Shown here: piece by piece, positions 1 to 11,562 of the stretch
Numbering within the stretch: the first letter of the stretch is position 1
Layout of the letters: each line of letters opens with the position of its first letter
Origin: Lepidostoma basale
Lineage: Eukaryota > Arthropoda > Insecta > Trichoptera > Lepidostomatidae
Assembly (NCBI GenBank): GCA_022606425.2
Contig: JAHDVF020001032.1
Span: 62,001-126,000 of the forward strand
DNA length: 64,000 nucleotides
Direction: 5' to 3'
Notes under the pieces: model-generated
Told to the model about the DNA's origin: nothing
The model's database searches: none
Seen by the model: the letters and a program-made list of their open reading frames with translations, nothing else
Position numbers and translations under genes: made by a program

Positions 1-59
1 TGTGTATTTGATTATATTTCAATTCCAAATGTAACACTTAATTATTTGTTTCATTTCAG

Positions 60-501
60 ACAAATATCTTTCTCTCAAGATCTCCTCGGGACTGTTCACC
101 ATCCTCTGGCACCCACCAATATGTTTGTGTTTCTGAAGCGCGCCTCCTCCAGGGCACTCCCTCCCACTCTGATTCACACTGCCCCCCAATCATCCGACTT
201 CTTCCTCCCTACGGATCACTATCAGATATCGTCGAATATACCTCAAGCATTTATTCACCTAAAATATAACCCCACCCACTTATCAGAAAATTGCTGCAGA
301 GACATGAGAATTTTTAATGAATTTCCACCGGTGCATCTAAACAAGCCTATTGACCATTCAGCTTTAGAGAACTGCGGGGATTCAGAAGACTCCAGCTGTG
401 AAGGATCTGCACGATGGTTTCAGGCAGATGTGACCTTCAAAGGATTCAAGGATTGTCGTGTCAACGGCAAGTCTGTGTCAGATCTGTGGCTCAAGTCATG
501 A
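60..501 (+). CDS. Terminal exon of an unidentified gene (5' part outside the window)
   Basis: An open frame follows a good splice acceptor (pyrimidine tract then TTTCAG at 54-59) and runs to TGA at 499-501, giving about 147 residues. It enters in phase 1, with one base before the first full codon. The frame is free of stops in a region richer in GC than its surroundings, which supports coding. The translated end contains KGFKDCRVNGKSVSDLWLKS. I do not recognise the family. No membrane segment or clear catalytic motif is visible, and the composition is mixed polar with several Cys and His residues. The upstream exons would lie to the left of the window. It could instead be a chance open frame of about 150 codons, since no convincing poly(A) signal was seen close by. 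Confidence 0.4.
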
Positions 502-838
502 CGCCAGATTATGCAAATCAACTCTCCCCTTGTGCATTTGTTGTTGCCGTAGCTTTCATCTATATTGAATGGACACGCTTTTATTCCTTTTTTCCCTAAA
601 ACACCTTGTTTTTATCTCTTTATTTGCTTTCCTATTAACTATGTCCTTATGTACCTATTATACAATAATTGGGTTCAAAATCAAGTAGATAACCAATTAT
701 AATAGTAAGTATAATCTATAGCACGTAAACTTGTATAATCTTTTTGATATGTTGGAGGATTGTTTTGAAAAATTGCTTTTATGGAACAAGAGAAATGTGA
801 CTGATGCAAATGACTTCATATTATTTTTATAGTAAATA
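502..838. other. Non-coding stretch, presumed 3' UTR and intergenic
   Basis: AT-rich sequence between the terminal exon and the TA target site of the mariner. No open frame or repeat structure was recognised. It may contain the 3' UTR of the upstream gene. Confidence 0.4.
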
Positions 839-840
839 TA

Positions 841-2050
841 TTGGGGGTACAGAGAAGTTCTCGCTTTTTTACTTATTGAATTTTTTTATTTTATGTTAGC
901 ATATGGCAATACTGAAACCAATTTTATTTTAAGCTAAACCTAAACTGTCAAAAGGTAAAGAACATTTTTTACATTGCCTCAAACGTTTTTGCGGATAATT
1001 TTATTACATTATTATATCCAAAACAAATCTGCAGCAGAAGCACATTGAATTCGTGTGGATACTTACGGCTACCATTCTCTATCAGAAACAACATGCAGAG
1101 ATTAGCTTCGACGTTTTTAAGTAAAAGATTTTGACCTCGAAGATAAGAAGCATCCCGGCGCCCCAAAAAAATCCGAAGTCGAAGAATTTGAAGCATTACT
1201 CGATGCAGATCCATGCCAGACACAAGAAGAACCTGCAGAATCATTAGGAGTTGAACAACAAACACAGTTCAAAACGTTTAAAAATCTTAGGAATGATACA
1301 AAATGAAGGAAATTGGGTCCCGTATGAATTTGAAGCCGAGAGATGTTCAATGGAGCTTTTTCACCTGCGAACAATTGCTTCAACGACAAAAAAGAAAGGG
1401 TATTCTGCATCGTATCGTGATTGGAGATGAAAAGTGGATACGCTACGACAATCCAAAGCGGAAAAACTCTTGGGGAAAGCCTGGTCATGTTTCAACATCA
1501 ACAGCAAAGCCGAATATCCGTGGCCTCAAGGTCATGCAGGTGGGATCAGCTCGGTGTGGTGTACTATGAGCTACTGAAACCCAATGAAACCATGAGAGGA
1601 GATCGCTTTAGACTGCAACTGATGTGTTTGAGCAGAGCATTGAATGCTAAAAGACCGCAATACGCCAACAAACACGACAAAGCCGGACCCCATTTTGCAA
1701 GAGTTGTCAAAAAAAATTTGGAAACGCTCAAATGGGAAATTCTACCTCACCCGCCTTATTCACCAGACATTGCTCTTTCCGACTACCACTTGTTTTGATC
1801 GATGACACGTGACTTGGCTGATCAAATTTTTTTTTCTTAGGACGATATCAAAAAATGGGTCGATAACTGGATTAAATCAAAAGACGCATCGTTCTTCCAA
1901 TACGAATTTCGAAAATTGCCCGAAAGATGGGAGATAGTAATAGTTAGCGATGGACAATACTTTGATTCACATATTCTTTATCAGTTTTTTTAAAATAAAA
2001 TTTCAAATATGTACAAAGAAAAAACAGCGAGAACTTATCTGTACCCCAAA
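841..2050 (+). mobile_element. Mariner (Tc1/mariner) element, degraded, with terminal inverted repeats
   Basis: The left end TTGGGGGTACAGAGAAGTTC and the complement of the right end (TTTGGGGTACAGATAAGTTC) form inverted repeats. TA lies directly outside each end (839-840 and 2051-2052), as expected for the TA target duplication of this superfamily. Length is about 1.2 kb, normal for mariner. Inside, fragments in shifting frames match a mariner transposase. Confidence 0.9.
1017..1993 (+). pseudogene. Mariner transposase pseudogene
   Basis: Segments visible in order are an N-terminal helix-turn-helix remnant (1120-1300), then LKPRDVQWSFFTCEQLLQRQ and the first catalytic aspartate in GDEKWIRYDNPKRK (1303-1569). 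A frame change follows at about 1540. Next come YYELLKPNETMRGDR and the KHDKAGPHFARVVKK region holding the second Asp, then PPYSPDIALSDYHLF with the third Asp and an immediate stop (1421-1798). The C-terminal LPERWEIVIVSDGQYF is recognisable up to about 1965. The Asp residues survive but at least two frameshifts and several stops break the frame, so the copy is dead. It belongs to the mariner clade with the D...D34D pattern. Confidence 0.88.
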
Positions 2051-2052
2051 TA

Positions 2053-2785
2053 CTAAAAAATTGGCCCATTATTTTAAGTAGCCAATTTTTTGACACATTA
2101 GAAAATAATAAACTCTTATTTAAAGAATTGATTTTTTATTTATTTGTCTACACAGCACTAGAATTGTTATCATCACCATTGATGGAGTTTCTTAGGGTGT
2201 GCTTTTGGACCAATGAGTTGTGTTGGGGTGGAGTGAGGCATGAACCAATTCCATATGTGGTGTGGCGAAACATCCTATTCTGACTCCTGGATTATTTATT
2301 CTTATTTGACAATCTTGGAAGGTTCATTTACAGTTTCTGGTAATTGGGTCTGTTAGTATTGCCAAATTTTGAAAATGAATTTCTGCTGTATCTTTGATCC
2401 GGGCAGATTAATTGTTCCAATATCATTCTGAATTCCTAGCTAACGCTAACATATTAGGTTGGGAGTTAGGATAAATAAGTATAAACTGTCTGTTATGGCC
2501 TTGGATGGTTTTGGACTTTCAAAGGGAGAATGAAATTTCACCACGAGAGGATAAGTCATCTGTATTGTTTGTTACCCGCCTAATTATATTATCTGCATTC
2601 ACTTCAACATTTATTATCGCATAGAAATACATTATTGACCTGTTATGTGTACACTGTCGTCATTAAGGTCAACGTGATTTGCAAATATTTACCAACATTT
2701 ATTATAAATATTGTACAATCTGAGTACCGCCATTCTCAGGACACATTTATATTTTTTCCTATAATAACATAACAAAAACTTCAAC
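2053..2785. other. Intergenic region upstream of the dioxygenase gene
   Basis: AT-rich, no supported gene, RNA or repeat. It contains the upstream part of the promoter of the next gene. Confidence 0.5.
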
Positions 2786-2788
2786 ACT

Positions 2789-2825
2789 TATATAAGCCAA
2801 GGTGACCCAATACCTTCCTTCTGTT
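2789..2825 (+). promoter_or_regulatory. TATA box and predicted start site of the dioxygenase gene
   Basis: TATATAAG lies at 2789-2796. A start about 30 bases downstream (near 2820) would open a non-coding first exon ending at the strong donor AGAG|GTAAGC (exon end 2914). The spacing fits a TATA-directed arthropod promoter. The start site is inferred. Confidence 0.6.
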
Positions 2826-2914
2826 CATATTTGCTATCAGCAGGAGACGGCGTTTAGTGGAATTGTGCGCTTATCAAGTGAAGTATTGAATATCTCATTT
2901 TGTCCAAATAAGAG
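2820..2914 (+). other. Non-coding first exon (5' UTR) of the dioxygenase gene
   Basis: This runs from the predicted start downstream of the TATA box to a canonical donor GTAAGC at 2915. It has no ATG in frame with the coding exon. It would splice to the acceptor TTTGGCAG ending at 3078, six bases before the chosen ATG. A weaker alternative acceptor (GCGTAG, ending about 3003) would add a longer N-terminus starting at 3007. Confidence 0.5.
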
Positions 2915-3084
2915 GTAAGCCGCTGGATCCACAATTAATATTGGATATTAAAATGTAATTTATATTGTCGCGTATCATTTAAAGAATACTCAAACTTGCG
3001 TAGAGCATGAGAGAGGGTCTGACGCTTGTGGGACACGAAGCATGTTCTTGTCACACAACACTTTCAACTATTTGGCAGAGAAAG

Positions 3085-3285
3085 ATGCCCCGCCTTACTC
3101 CCGAGCAGAAGCGCTTCTATAAGGACAACGGCTTCATCAAACTGGATGACGTCTTCAGCAGCGAGGAAATGGACGAGATCTGTCAGGAGTACGACTTCAT
3201 CTTCCAAAGCAAGTGTAACCAGGGCATGGAAGCTGCCTGGGAGGGAGATGACATGAAGAAGCAAGCTAATTTCATCAATTATTCA
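3085..3285 (+). CDS. PhyH gene, coding exon 1
   Basis: 67 codons from ATG to the donor GTAAGA at 3286, ending in phase 0. Encodes the N-terminal helix region. Confidence 0.9.
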
Positions 3286-5745
3286 GTAAGACAGTACCAT
3301 TAACAAATTAATGTTGTTTTCATGGTATAAGTTCATTGTTAATAATGAAAATAAAAAAGGTTTCTTCTTCTTTCGGTGCCGTGTCAAGTCTCCCTCAACG
3401 TCCTGAGCCACTTGGAACATGTTCTGAACTCTTTTCATTCCTGTCCATTCTTTTATGTTTCGCAGCCAGGACAACTGCCTTCTACCAACTCCCCGACGTC
3501 CCTCCACTTTACCCATTAATATCAGTCGAAGGAGGTGGTATTTTTCTCCCCTTAGCACATGACCCAAATATGAGACTTTTCTAATTTTCACACTCGACAA
3601 CAGCTCTCTATTGGCTCTGGTTCTCTGTAGTACGTCTGCCTTACTGACCCTATCGGTCCACAGTATACGGAGTATTCTGCGGTATATCCACATCTCAGAC
3701 CCCTCCAACCGGTTCATTACATTCACTTTTAGAGTCCAGGTTTCGCAGCCTTATAGTAGAACAGACCATATATAATATTTAATCATTCTTTGTCGGAGTT
3801 TCAGGTTAAGATTATCGTAGCAAAAGAAGGTTCTCATTTTATTAAATGCAGCTTGTGCAACTTCAATTCTGCATTTTATTTCAATGTCCGGGACACTTCC
3901 AAGGTGTCTTACAATTGTAAGACACCTCGGAAGTGACGGCTACATCATCACTAAATACTGTGAACCACCCCATTCCTGACTCTGCCTTATTCTAATAATT
4001 GTATCCGTTGCAAGAAACAAAGAAATATAAAGTTTAATCAGTCTTTTGTATTATAACTATGCACGTACTTGATTCTTACGACTCAAGTGTCTCTGAAAAC
4101 CCTGACTGTTCCAACATGGTCCAACATCTTCAATGAAATATCTCACTCCCTCTCAATTCGAGGGGGAAATTTTAACCGGCTTTCGTAGTTTATCCTAAGA
4201 TCTCCGACAGTAGGTACACGCTTGAGGCTTACTCTACAATACAATACATATATGTAATGTGTAGCACCCTGGAAAGTGACATCAACAATCCTATCTATAT
4301 CAGATGCAAACGCAAAGAGTCCTCCATTTAGGCATATTTTTTCCTTGGCGATATCGTTTATGAACCTGGAGTACACCTGAATATACAGGAAAAACTTGGG
4401 ATTAAAATTTTCTCTAAGTTATGAATTGTTTCCTCTTTTTGTTTCTACTGTAATATTAGAATATTATGGTAAAGGTAACATGAGCAGTCTACTTGGTGAT
4501 TCGCATCCAATGCGTTAACTGCATAATCCGTACATACGAGTATGCAACAATTGGTATCAGTTGACCGATTACTCTTGAACCCATGTTCCGTTATAATAAA
4601 CATTTCAACGCCGGCTAGTACGAATCTGCGAATAGGATAGCAACTGCTATGTAATTTTCTAGAATCGTGTTAAAAATAAAACTTTATCGGTACTTTTAGA
4701 AACTCTGCACAAACTTAAACAAATAACCAGGAAGTAGGGATCCACTGAATGTGAATTTGTTAATATATACAATAGAAAGGATCTGCTCTTCATTGTGCTC
4801 TGACAATTATTTCAGGTGAAATCAGTCCACAACATGCAGTTTCATAGTGCAGTATTCTCCAGGGTGCTGATGAAGAAGGGTCTTCTGGATGCACTAGAGG
4901 ATGTCATGGGGACGGAGAACATCGCTCTTCACCATACCAAAGCTCACTTGAAGCCGCCTGAGAATGGGGCTCCTTACTTGATGCACCAGGTATCTGATTG
5001 CCCCCATTGCGAGGCTCGTGTATCTAGTTCCTTATTACTTGCCGGCCGGGTGGGGCTCTTCTCTTGCTCCCACACCGTTACTGTGACAAGAACAAAACAA
5101 ATGAAAAGATGAGAGAGAGAGAGAGAGAGAGAGAGCATAAGACTGTTGGGCTATTATTTCTACAGGACTACCACTACTTCCCGTACCGTAAGCACTCCAT
5201 GGTAGCAGCCTTTCTCCATCTAGACGACTCGTCTCCAGAAAATGGAGGCCTGGCTGTGTACCCTGGTTCACACCTGCGCGGTCCGCAGGAGGACCGCGGC
5301 GTGACTGAGAAGGGAGAAGAATACCACTACTTGGACCAGGTACCCACATCACCCTCCTGTCATGTCATACTTTTTGTATAGTAGACACCCATTGAATCTC
5401 AGCCATCCACTCAGAAATAGCTTTACTGTTGGCCGGCGGCTTCACGTCAGTCTGAGAGACAGCAGTGTAGCAGTCTATTTTGTGCTCTTCCAGAAAATGT
5501 TCCCTCTCGAGGGGGCTACCCCGATCCGGGCAGCGCGGGGTTCCGTGGTGATCTTCTCCTACCTTCTGGTGCACGGATCCTACTTGAACCTATCGGCTCG
5601 GCCTCGCCGCATGTTTCTTGCGCAGCTGGTGGACCCCGAGGATGAGCCGCTGCGAGACACGCACCGCTCCCCCGGACAGGGTTGGATGCTGCGCGGCCGC
5701 AACCTCTGTAGGGAAGCAACCATGGCCAAGAGATTTGAAGCTTAA
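3085..5745 (+). CDS. Phytanoyl-CoA dioxygenase (PhyH) family protein, 4 coding exons, 266 aa
   Basis: Coding exons are 3085-3285, 4816-4989, 5166-5339 and 5494-5745, joined in phase 0 at GT-AG sites, giving 67+58+58+83 residues. The fold is a double-stranded beta-helix oxygenase using Fe(II) and 2-oxoglutarate. The first two metal ligands are the HxD in MHQDYHYFPY, split across the second intron. The distal His is in the LLVHGS stretch, and an Arg in SARPRRMF sits where the family binds 2-oxoglutarate. The segment ENGGLAVYPGSH is the usual PhyH signature. The N-terminus (MPRLTPEQKRFYKDNGFIKL) is also typical. Length is normal for the small PhyH proteins; no peroxisomal targeting end is evident (ends KRFEA). 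The substrate cannot be told from sequence, so it should not be equated with human phytanoyl-CoA hydroxylase. The start at 3085 is chosen because the acceptor lies just upstream and the protein begins at the family's usual place. AATAAA follows at 5816-5821. Confidence 0.92.
3365..3925 (-). mobile_element. Non-LTR retrotransposon fragment, C-terminal reverse-transcriptase region, inside the PhyH intron
   Basis: Read on the minus strand, the region encodes the tail typical of insect endonuclease/reverse-transcriptase elements. GCETWTL is preceded by a stop, followed by MNRLEGSEMWIYRRILRI, LWTDRVSKADVLQRT, YLGHVLRGEKYHLLRLI and VEGRRGVGRRQLSWLRNI. It is 5'-truncated and carries at least one stop. 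It sits antisense in the 1.5 kb first coding intron. A related fragment lies at 9755-10190. Confidence 0.8.
4816..4989 (+). CDS. PhyH gene, coding exon 2
   Basis: 58 codons between acceptor TTTCAG and donor GTATCT. Ends with Met-His-Gln, so the first iron-binding His is the second-last residue of this exon. Confidence 0.92.
5109..5134. repeat. (GA)n microsatellite
   Basis: About 13 units, in the intron just before PhyH coding exon 3. Confidence 0.9.
5166..5339 (+). CDS. PhyH gene, coding exon 3
   Basis: 58 codons, the same length as the previous exon. It starts with Asp, the second iron ligand, and carries ENGGLAVYPGSH. A (GA)n tract at 5109-5134 lies just upstream in the intron. Confidence 0.92.
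5494..5745 (+). CDS. PhyH gene, last coding exon
   Basis: 83 codons plus TAA. Carries the distal His and the 2-oxoglutarate Arg. Markedly more GC-rich than the introns. Confidence 0.92.
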   Translation, partial: KMFPLEGATPIRAARGSVVIFSYLLVHGSYLNLSARPRRMFLAQLVDPEDEPLRDTHRSPGQGWMLRGRNLCREATMAKRFEA

Positions 5746-5815
5746 ACTCTTTTTGTGCATCGGGAGTTTGTATCCCAGCGCGCTCCATTAAGAAGGCTTA
5801 TACATTTTTTCACTA

Positions 5816-5821
5816 AATAAA
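5816..5821 (+). terminator. Poly(A) signal of the PhyH gene
   Basis: AATAAA 71 bases after the stop codon. Further AATAAA-like words follow at about 5850. Confidence 0.65.
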
Positions 5822-6159
5822 GCAAACCGTATTTGTATGACTTTTTAATAAAATAATAAAAACATTTATTTCGACTCGAATCAGATTGTAAGTATTCACT
5901 ACACCCAGCAGACAAACACAATTGAATACTTACCGCCACTCTTATACGTCTCAAAGTAAATATTATACCTGTACATACTGGCTGTTATACTCTTTTACGC
6001 ATCCAGGTTTCATTTGTTGATTGCTGATTTAGTCAGTGCACAAAGTCATCATCCACACAAAGTATACGATTCGTCCACGAAAGAAACAAAACATCACACT
6101 TTATTCAAAATAATATTAATTCTATGACTAATGATGTCATAGTAATAATCTTCTTCTTA

Positions 6160-6660
6160 CATCCCTCCACAGTCTCCCCTCTTAGTCCTCTTCCGTGCCC
6201 CGCCCATCTTCTGTCCTCTGGCATTCTTTCTACATTGCCAGTCCAACGTAGGCATTGGAGACTTTTGATTCTTTAAATCACAACAGCTTGGGTCCAACCT
6301 TTATCTTCAGGATCTTTCTTTCAAAAATTGCTAGCCAGTGATTTGTACATAGTCTCATGATGGTTATTTCTATCAGCAGTTTGGTACATCTGTTGTGTAT
6401 CTTAGACCCTAGAAGTTTCTTACAAGCGTAGAATATTTATTTCTTTTGCTGGTTTATTCTTGGAGTAAAGGTTCTAAAACCAGAACCAAGATAGGTCAAG
6501 TGCTGGATCTCTTCATACATATGTTGTTCACTATAAATGTTTTGAGGGGTATTTTGCTGGCCTGCACTAACCATTTATTTGAAGATTAAAGGTCAACGTA
6601 GTCTGTTAAATAAATTTTACATACTGCAGCCTCCAGTACTATTATAGGTTAAACACCATG
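6160..6660 (-). mobile_element. Probable non-LTR retrotransposon 3' fragment, very degraded
   Basis: On the minus strand, near 6170-6240, a frame reads CRKNARGQKMGGARKR followed by TKRGDCGGM. This resembles the basic C-terminal tail of insect non-LTR open reading frames. The rest is full of stops. Weak assignment. Confidence 0.35.
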
Positions 6661-7440
6661 GTAGAGAGAGCATCACCTTGTCTTAATCCGGATTCAATCA
6701 TTAATAAATAAAAGTAGATTTTAAATCAGCCAGATTGTCAATGCATTTGAGGTTGTGCAATGCAATGCATATATATTTTTTTATACAATCCCCAATGTGC
6801 AGACATAATTATTAAGAAGGAACCGTCCAAGATCGTCGCCTGGATCAGGAGACGAGTGTTCCGTCATAAAAAAAATTTAATTCATTTATCATCGAGAAAG
6901 ATCGAGCTAGTATGTATATTTACGACTCCAAATATTAAGGTAAGAAGGGGGAACTCTCGTTGCTATTGTTGCTAATCGATATTTTTCAATTTAAATTGCC
7001 GCCGTCAAAGAAGCGCATGCGAAATGAATACAAACAATGCAACGGGGGAGTGCAAAAAATATTAGCTAACAAGTAAAAAAGCGTTCTATGAGGTACAATG
7101 CAAGATATACAAATACTACAACTTTTTATGAACTACCTTGAATTTTTAGTCTTAAAATTGTCTAATATTTAAGAACTGCGCGCGCTCACGCCGATAATCT
7201 ACATATTTGGACATAATTTAAATACAAGATGACACGAACCATCTTATTACACGAAAATATAACGGTAAACATCGAAATGGGGCGAATTATTTGTGATTTT
7301 ATTATTTTTTTTTGAGAAAACCCCTAATAATTAATCATTGATTTTTGAGCGGTCTCGTTTCACTGAAAAACTTTCCTTGTTCCAAATAGTGTGCCTGCAC
7401 TCGTCTCTCGTGCGCATGCCCAGCTGATTGCGCAGCTAAC
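6661..7440. other. Intergenic, nothing recognised
   Basis: AT-rich DNA with only short open frames. No repeat or RNA gene seen. Confidence 0.4.
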
Positions 7441-7577
7441 CTCTCCTTCAATCGACCAGCAACTGTCAGATGCTGAAAACGCCTTGTCCCTGTTAAGTGT
7501 TTAGTGTGGTGTGGGTGTGTATCGGTGTTCTTTTGTGTCGTCGTTTCGTTTGTAGATTAATCCCCAAATAAATTCAG
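7440..7577 (+). promoter_or_regulatory. Candidate non-coding first exon / promoter region
   Basis: A GC-richer patch ends in AAATTCAG|GTACGCG, a good splice donor, and resembles an arthropod 5' UTR exon (TG/GT-rich, no long frame). SNAP-25 begins coding one base after an acceptor at 15974, so it must have an upstream non-coding exon. This is one candidate. The link is inference only. Confidence 0.25.
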
Positions 7578-9754
7578 GTACGCGTAGTTTTCATTAATAA
7601 TTATTTTAATAACTGATATGCCCGCCCCCCTTTGCATTACTCACTTCACGTTGCTGTACTGTCACTTTAGATATCTTTGAATTTCGAATCAATTTCTCCG
7701 AAACGTCATTATAGCTGAACATTTTTGGCGTTTGCATACAACTGCTTGGAAATACCACTTTTCGATTTTCTGTTGTGTTTTATTTGATCAAGTACAACGT
7801 CTACAGGAATCTGCGATCCAATCATTTCCTGTATTTTTTTTTTACCAGAATGACTTCATCTCTTGATCACGATTTACGACATACTTTTCCTATTATTACA
7901 CATTAGCTTTGCGTTCTTTTATCGATGTATCTGAGACCTCCCTTTTCTTGAAATTAGTCTTTGGTTAGATACAATTTAAAATGTTGCCTTAAATTGTAAA
8001 AGAGAGGAGTGCGTCGTTTCTGATAAACAAAGTCATGGCATCAGCCTCGGCGAATTTATTTTTCCTTTAGGTGCCTACTTATAATTTTTGTCTATATATA
8101 TGCAATAAATTAAAATGCCTCCAACGTTTTCCAACACCACAGCTTCCGTTATCTTATCTCCCGACAAGTAAAATTGGATTATTTTGTTATAATCCGTTCG
8201 ATTACATTATTTAAGTTTATTCAGAAGCAACGCTACGTTGCTGTAAATACGAATGCATCTCGATCGATTGAAGTCCATAGGAATTCTTCAATCGGGGGGG
8301 TTTCATTCGCATTTGTCAGTTTTATTTCAGTTGCACCCCATTCTGCTCCGGTTAAGCTGGCTATTAAGTTTCTCTCGACCAAACCCGTTCAATGGAGGTT
8401 CTCGTTGCTTGCGCTTGCGTTCCATCTTGTGTTACACTTGTATGTTCATCTCAGCAGCGTGGGCTAGGCGTAGGAGCCAGCCTGCGAGGCTCGAGCATCG
8501 GCGCTTTGTTACTCTGGCGCAGGATCTCCGACAGTCTTCGTTTAATATAATACTTGTTTATCTTTTTAGACAATCTCGCTTAAATAATCGTTTGTCTTAT
8601 TTTAATTCCCGTAGTCAATTTACATGAATAAAAATGCTATTTGGTCTATTTATTTACTAACTAAGCTACTTTACGATATACATATAATGGCCTTATTTTG
8701 GTATATTCATAATATTTTCCTTCGCGTCAGGAAGTGTTGTTATTAAGGAAAACCACCGAAGTTATCTCACGCAGCAAGCAGCACAGTTGACATTGTAAGG
8801 GCTGCGAACTTGCGCTCGCAGATCGTGACCTCGCAGCTTCCAGCCCAGCTGGAGGGAAAATTCACAATAAATACTACCTTTGGATAGTTGCCAAACGTTT
8901 ACTCACGTTCTGGGGGACGCTGAGGGGAGAGGGGAGAGGGGAGCAGGGAACAGAAAACAGAATAGGGGTTCCGCCCGGAAGTCTGCATTTCCTCGCCAAT
9001 ACTTTGTTCGGCTACCCTGGAGGTGGAGTCTATAATCCCACCAGTAAGTGACTGATGATGACTCCTGGAGTGGACTGGGTTGTGTGTGTGTGTGTGTGTG
9101 AACACTTGTATTATGTTACGTAATAAATTAGGTACTGTTTGTTAAAGTATTCCACAGGAGCACCAATTTATTAAAATAAGTCAAAATTAAATCAAAATAC
9201 TATTATTATTATTTTAAATAGGTACACCATAATAAACACTGACCAGTAAAATAAATAAAAAATGAAATGTTCACGACTCGTTTTCGGTAACACAATAATC
9301 TGAAGAATCGTTATCTATCCTCGTATTTAACAATTCTTATTTGATAGTAGGTACTAATCTTCTATCATTTTGCCACTTATACTAAATTTTTACAAAATAA
9401 TGAAAGGATCATTAAGATGGTTTGAAAGGTATCTCCATTACACTGTCGCTGGTCACTGCCGTACATGTGGCAGTACCTTCTATTGTCTAATAATGGCAAC
9501 AGACCATCTCACAAAACACCGATGTCGTCCTGCCTGCAGCCACCTGAGCTGATGCCGTATTCTAGCCTACAAGATGGCGGAACTACTAGAATCGAACTCA
9601 ATTCATATTGTAAAGTTTTTTAGTAATCATAACTACCCGGGTATACTATAGGTCGGTATATTCAATGTTTACATTCAATAAATATATTATTTGACATTAC
9701 ACAAACCAGAAAAATGTTTCCCTTTATAATATATACAATATTTAGTTTGATTCT
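7578..9754. other. Intergenic DNA
   Basis: No supported gene. It contains a short (GT)n run at about 9080-9099 and a purine-rich patch at 8930-8950. The open frames here have no coding character I can recognise. Confidence 0.4.
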
Positions 9755-10190
9755 ACTCGATGTGCTCCACTGACAAATCTGTCCACGGTATACGAAGCAT
9801 TCTTCTGTGTAGCCACATTTCGAATGCCTCTAAACGATTCAGGTTTTCGATCGTCTGTCCCTGTCCTGCGCCGCTCGGAACAGCTCCTCCACACTTCGGA
9901 TGCCGGTCCACTATCTCACGTTTCGCAGCCAGGACATTTGTCTCCTTCCGGGCCCTCGGCGTCCCTCAATTTCCCCCCCCAATATCAGTTGGAGAAGGTG
10001 GTACTTACGCAGTATATGACCCAGATGTGAGATCTTTCGAACCTTGATAGTTGATAACAATTCCCTGTCAACTCTAGCTCGCCTCAGGACTTCGGTATTG
10101 GTAACCATGTCTGTCCAGGGAACTTTGAGCGTTCGGCGATGGAGCCACATTTCAAATGCTTCCAGTCTGTTCATCGAGTTAACTTTTAAC
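9755..10190 (-). mobile_element. Two abutting fragments of a non-LTR retrotransposon reverse-transcriptase tail
   Basis: On the minus strand 9911-10174 reads MNRLEAFEMWLHRRTLKV, PWTDMVTNTEVLRRARVD, ISHLGHIL and IEGRRGPGRRQMSWLR, the same family as 3365-3925. Directly after it, at about 9755-9845, the same motif appears again: LNRLEAFEMWLHRRMLRIPW. Two copies of one segment are therefore joined in the same orientation. Both are truncated. Confidence 0.75.
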
Positions 10191-11090
10191 TTTTTCGTTC
10201 ATGGTGTTAATATTCAAATCCAATTCCTCTCCTGCATCATTGATTCTAATTTTGTAAGTTCTCAAAGTTCTAAGTTCTCGAAGATCGCCATGTTTTCAGC
10301 CAAGATGACTGATATCTTATATTATTGATATATGTGGCGTTCACCTTCATGCGCATCCAAGAGTTTTCTAGAGTTTTTTCATTTAGAGTTTGTATGCCTC
10401 TTGGATATTGATTTGGTGTCTGAGTAGGCGTTATCAGTTTTAATTTCGGCAGTCTGGAACCAGCACAGGTTTTTGACGAAGTAGGTACCTATCTTTGTCA
10501 TCTACGAGTAGGTATGTTGCGTTCCTCTAGCAGCAGGTCAGTGCAAACACTTATTGATCTCGATATTTTTGCAGTGGGATGTTGACTGCAAGCGATACTT
10601 CTCTTGTTCCAAAGGAATTCCCGAAGTCAAACTGTGTTTTGTCAAGATCTTATTAGGATTATTAAACGATAGCCGCTGCATTTCTTCAGAGGAATTTTGA
10701 CTCCAACCAACCGAGAGGAACAGTCCACAAGAGAGCAGCAGCAGCAGTAGTAATATGTAAAAAGGTTAAATGAGTGCTATTATAGTTTGTGGAGAAAGAA
10801 TTTGTACTTCGAACTCGAGCCGACAGAAACCACAAGAATGCGCAGCGTCATTTCAGGAAGGAATTCGATGAATGGCAACTATTACCTTTGTAAGGCTCGT
10901 ATTGAACCTGCTGGAGGTGTAGGCTGCCAAACTCTGGCTCGGTCTAACATCTTTTACCTGTCTTTGTTCGGCGATACGCGCTACCGAGGAGCCTAGGTTG
11001 GTAGGGCGCATATATGATTTTCGATCGCATTCGACTTGCGTACTTCCCGCCTGAATATCAAATCGAAGTAATTAGTCCGCATGAACGTCT
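10191..11090. other. Intergenic DNA
   Basis: No gene or clear element recognised. A short CAG/CAGTAG repeat lies at 10735-10750. Confidence 0.4.
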
Positions 11091-11233
11091 AAGTCGGTGC
11101 CCCAGTAGTGATTTTGTACACAAACAGGCGGCACGAGCGCCTAGTTCGGAAAATCGTTTGTTTTGTGTCTTCAACCAGCGTTATCGCGTGTGTCCGAGCT
11201 TAAAGTTCCCCGAAATAGCACACTTGTAAAAAG
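11090..11233 (+). promoter_or_regulatory. Second candidate non-coding first exon
   Basis: A CpG-containing patch ends in TGTAAAAAG|GTACGC. Like 7440-7577, it could be a 5' UTR exon of SNAP-25 or of an unseen gene. Only the donor and composition support it. Confidence 0.22.
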
Positions 11234-11562
11234 GTACGCATTTTAATCCCACATAATATTTTTTCTATAAGTACGCGTGTAACTTTTTGCTTAGTGTCTA
11301 CTGTTTTGCACGCAGTTTTCAGTTGTTTTCGTCCTGCGGACTTGACCTAGAGTATTGATTTTCCGAGCTGTCTGAAAGAGAGGACTGTACTTTTGTTTAT
11401 CTCTATCTCGCTCACTCTTTAATGTAGGAAATGTCCCAGTTTTTAGAGTCAGGGAGAACTGTTTTTAGGATTGATCAGACGTAGATTGACACTTACTCTG
11501 GGCGCGCAGCTTCAGGAACTGCTGGGGCTGAAACTCGGCGCCCGTGCCATACATCTCTCATG

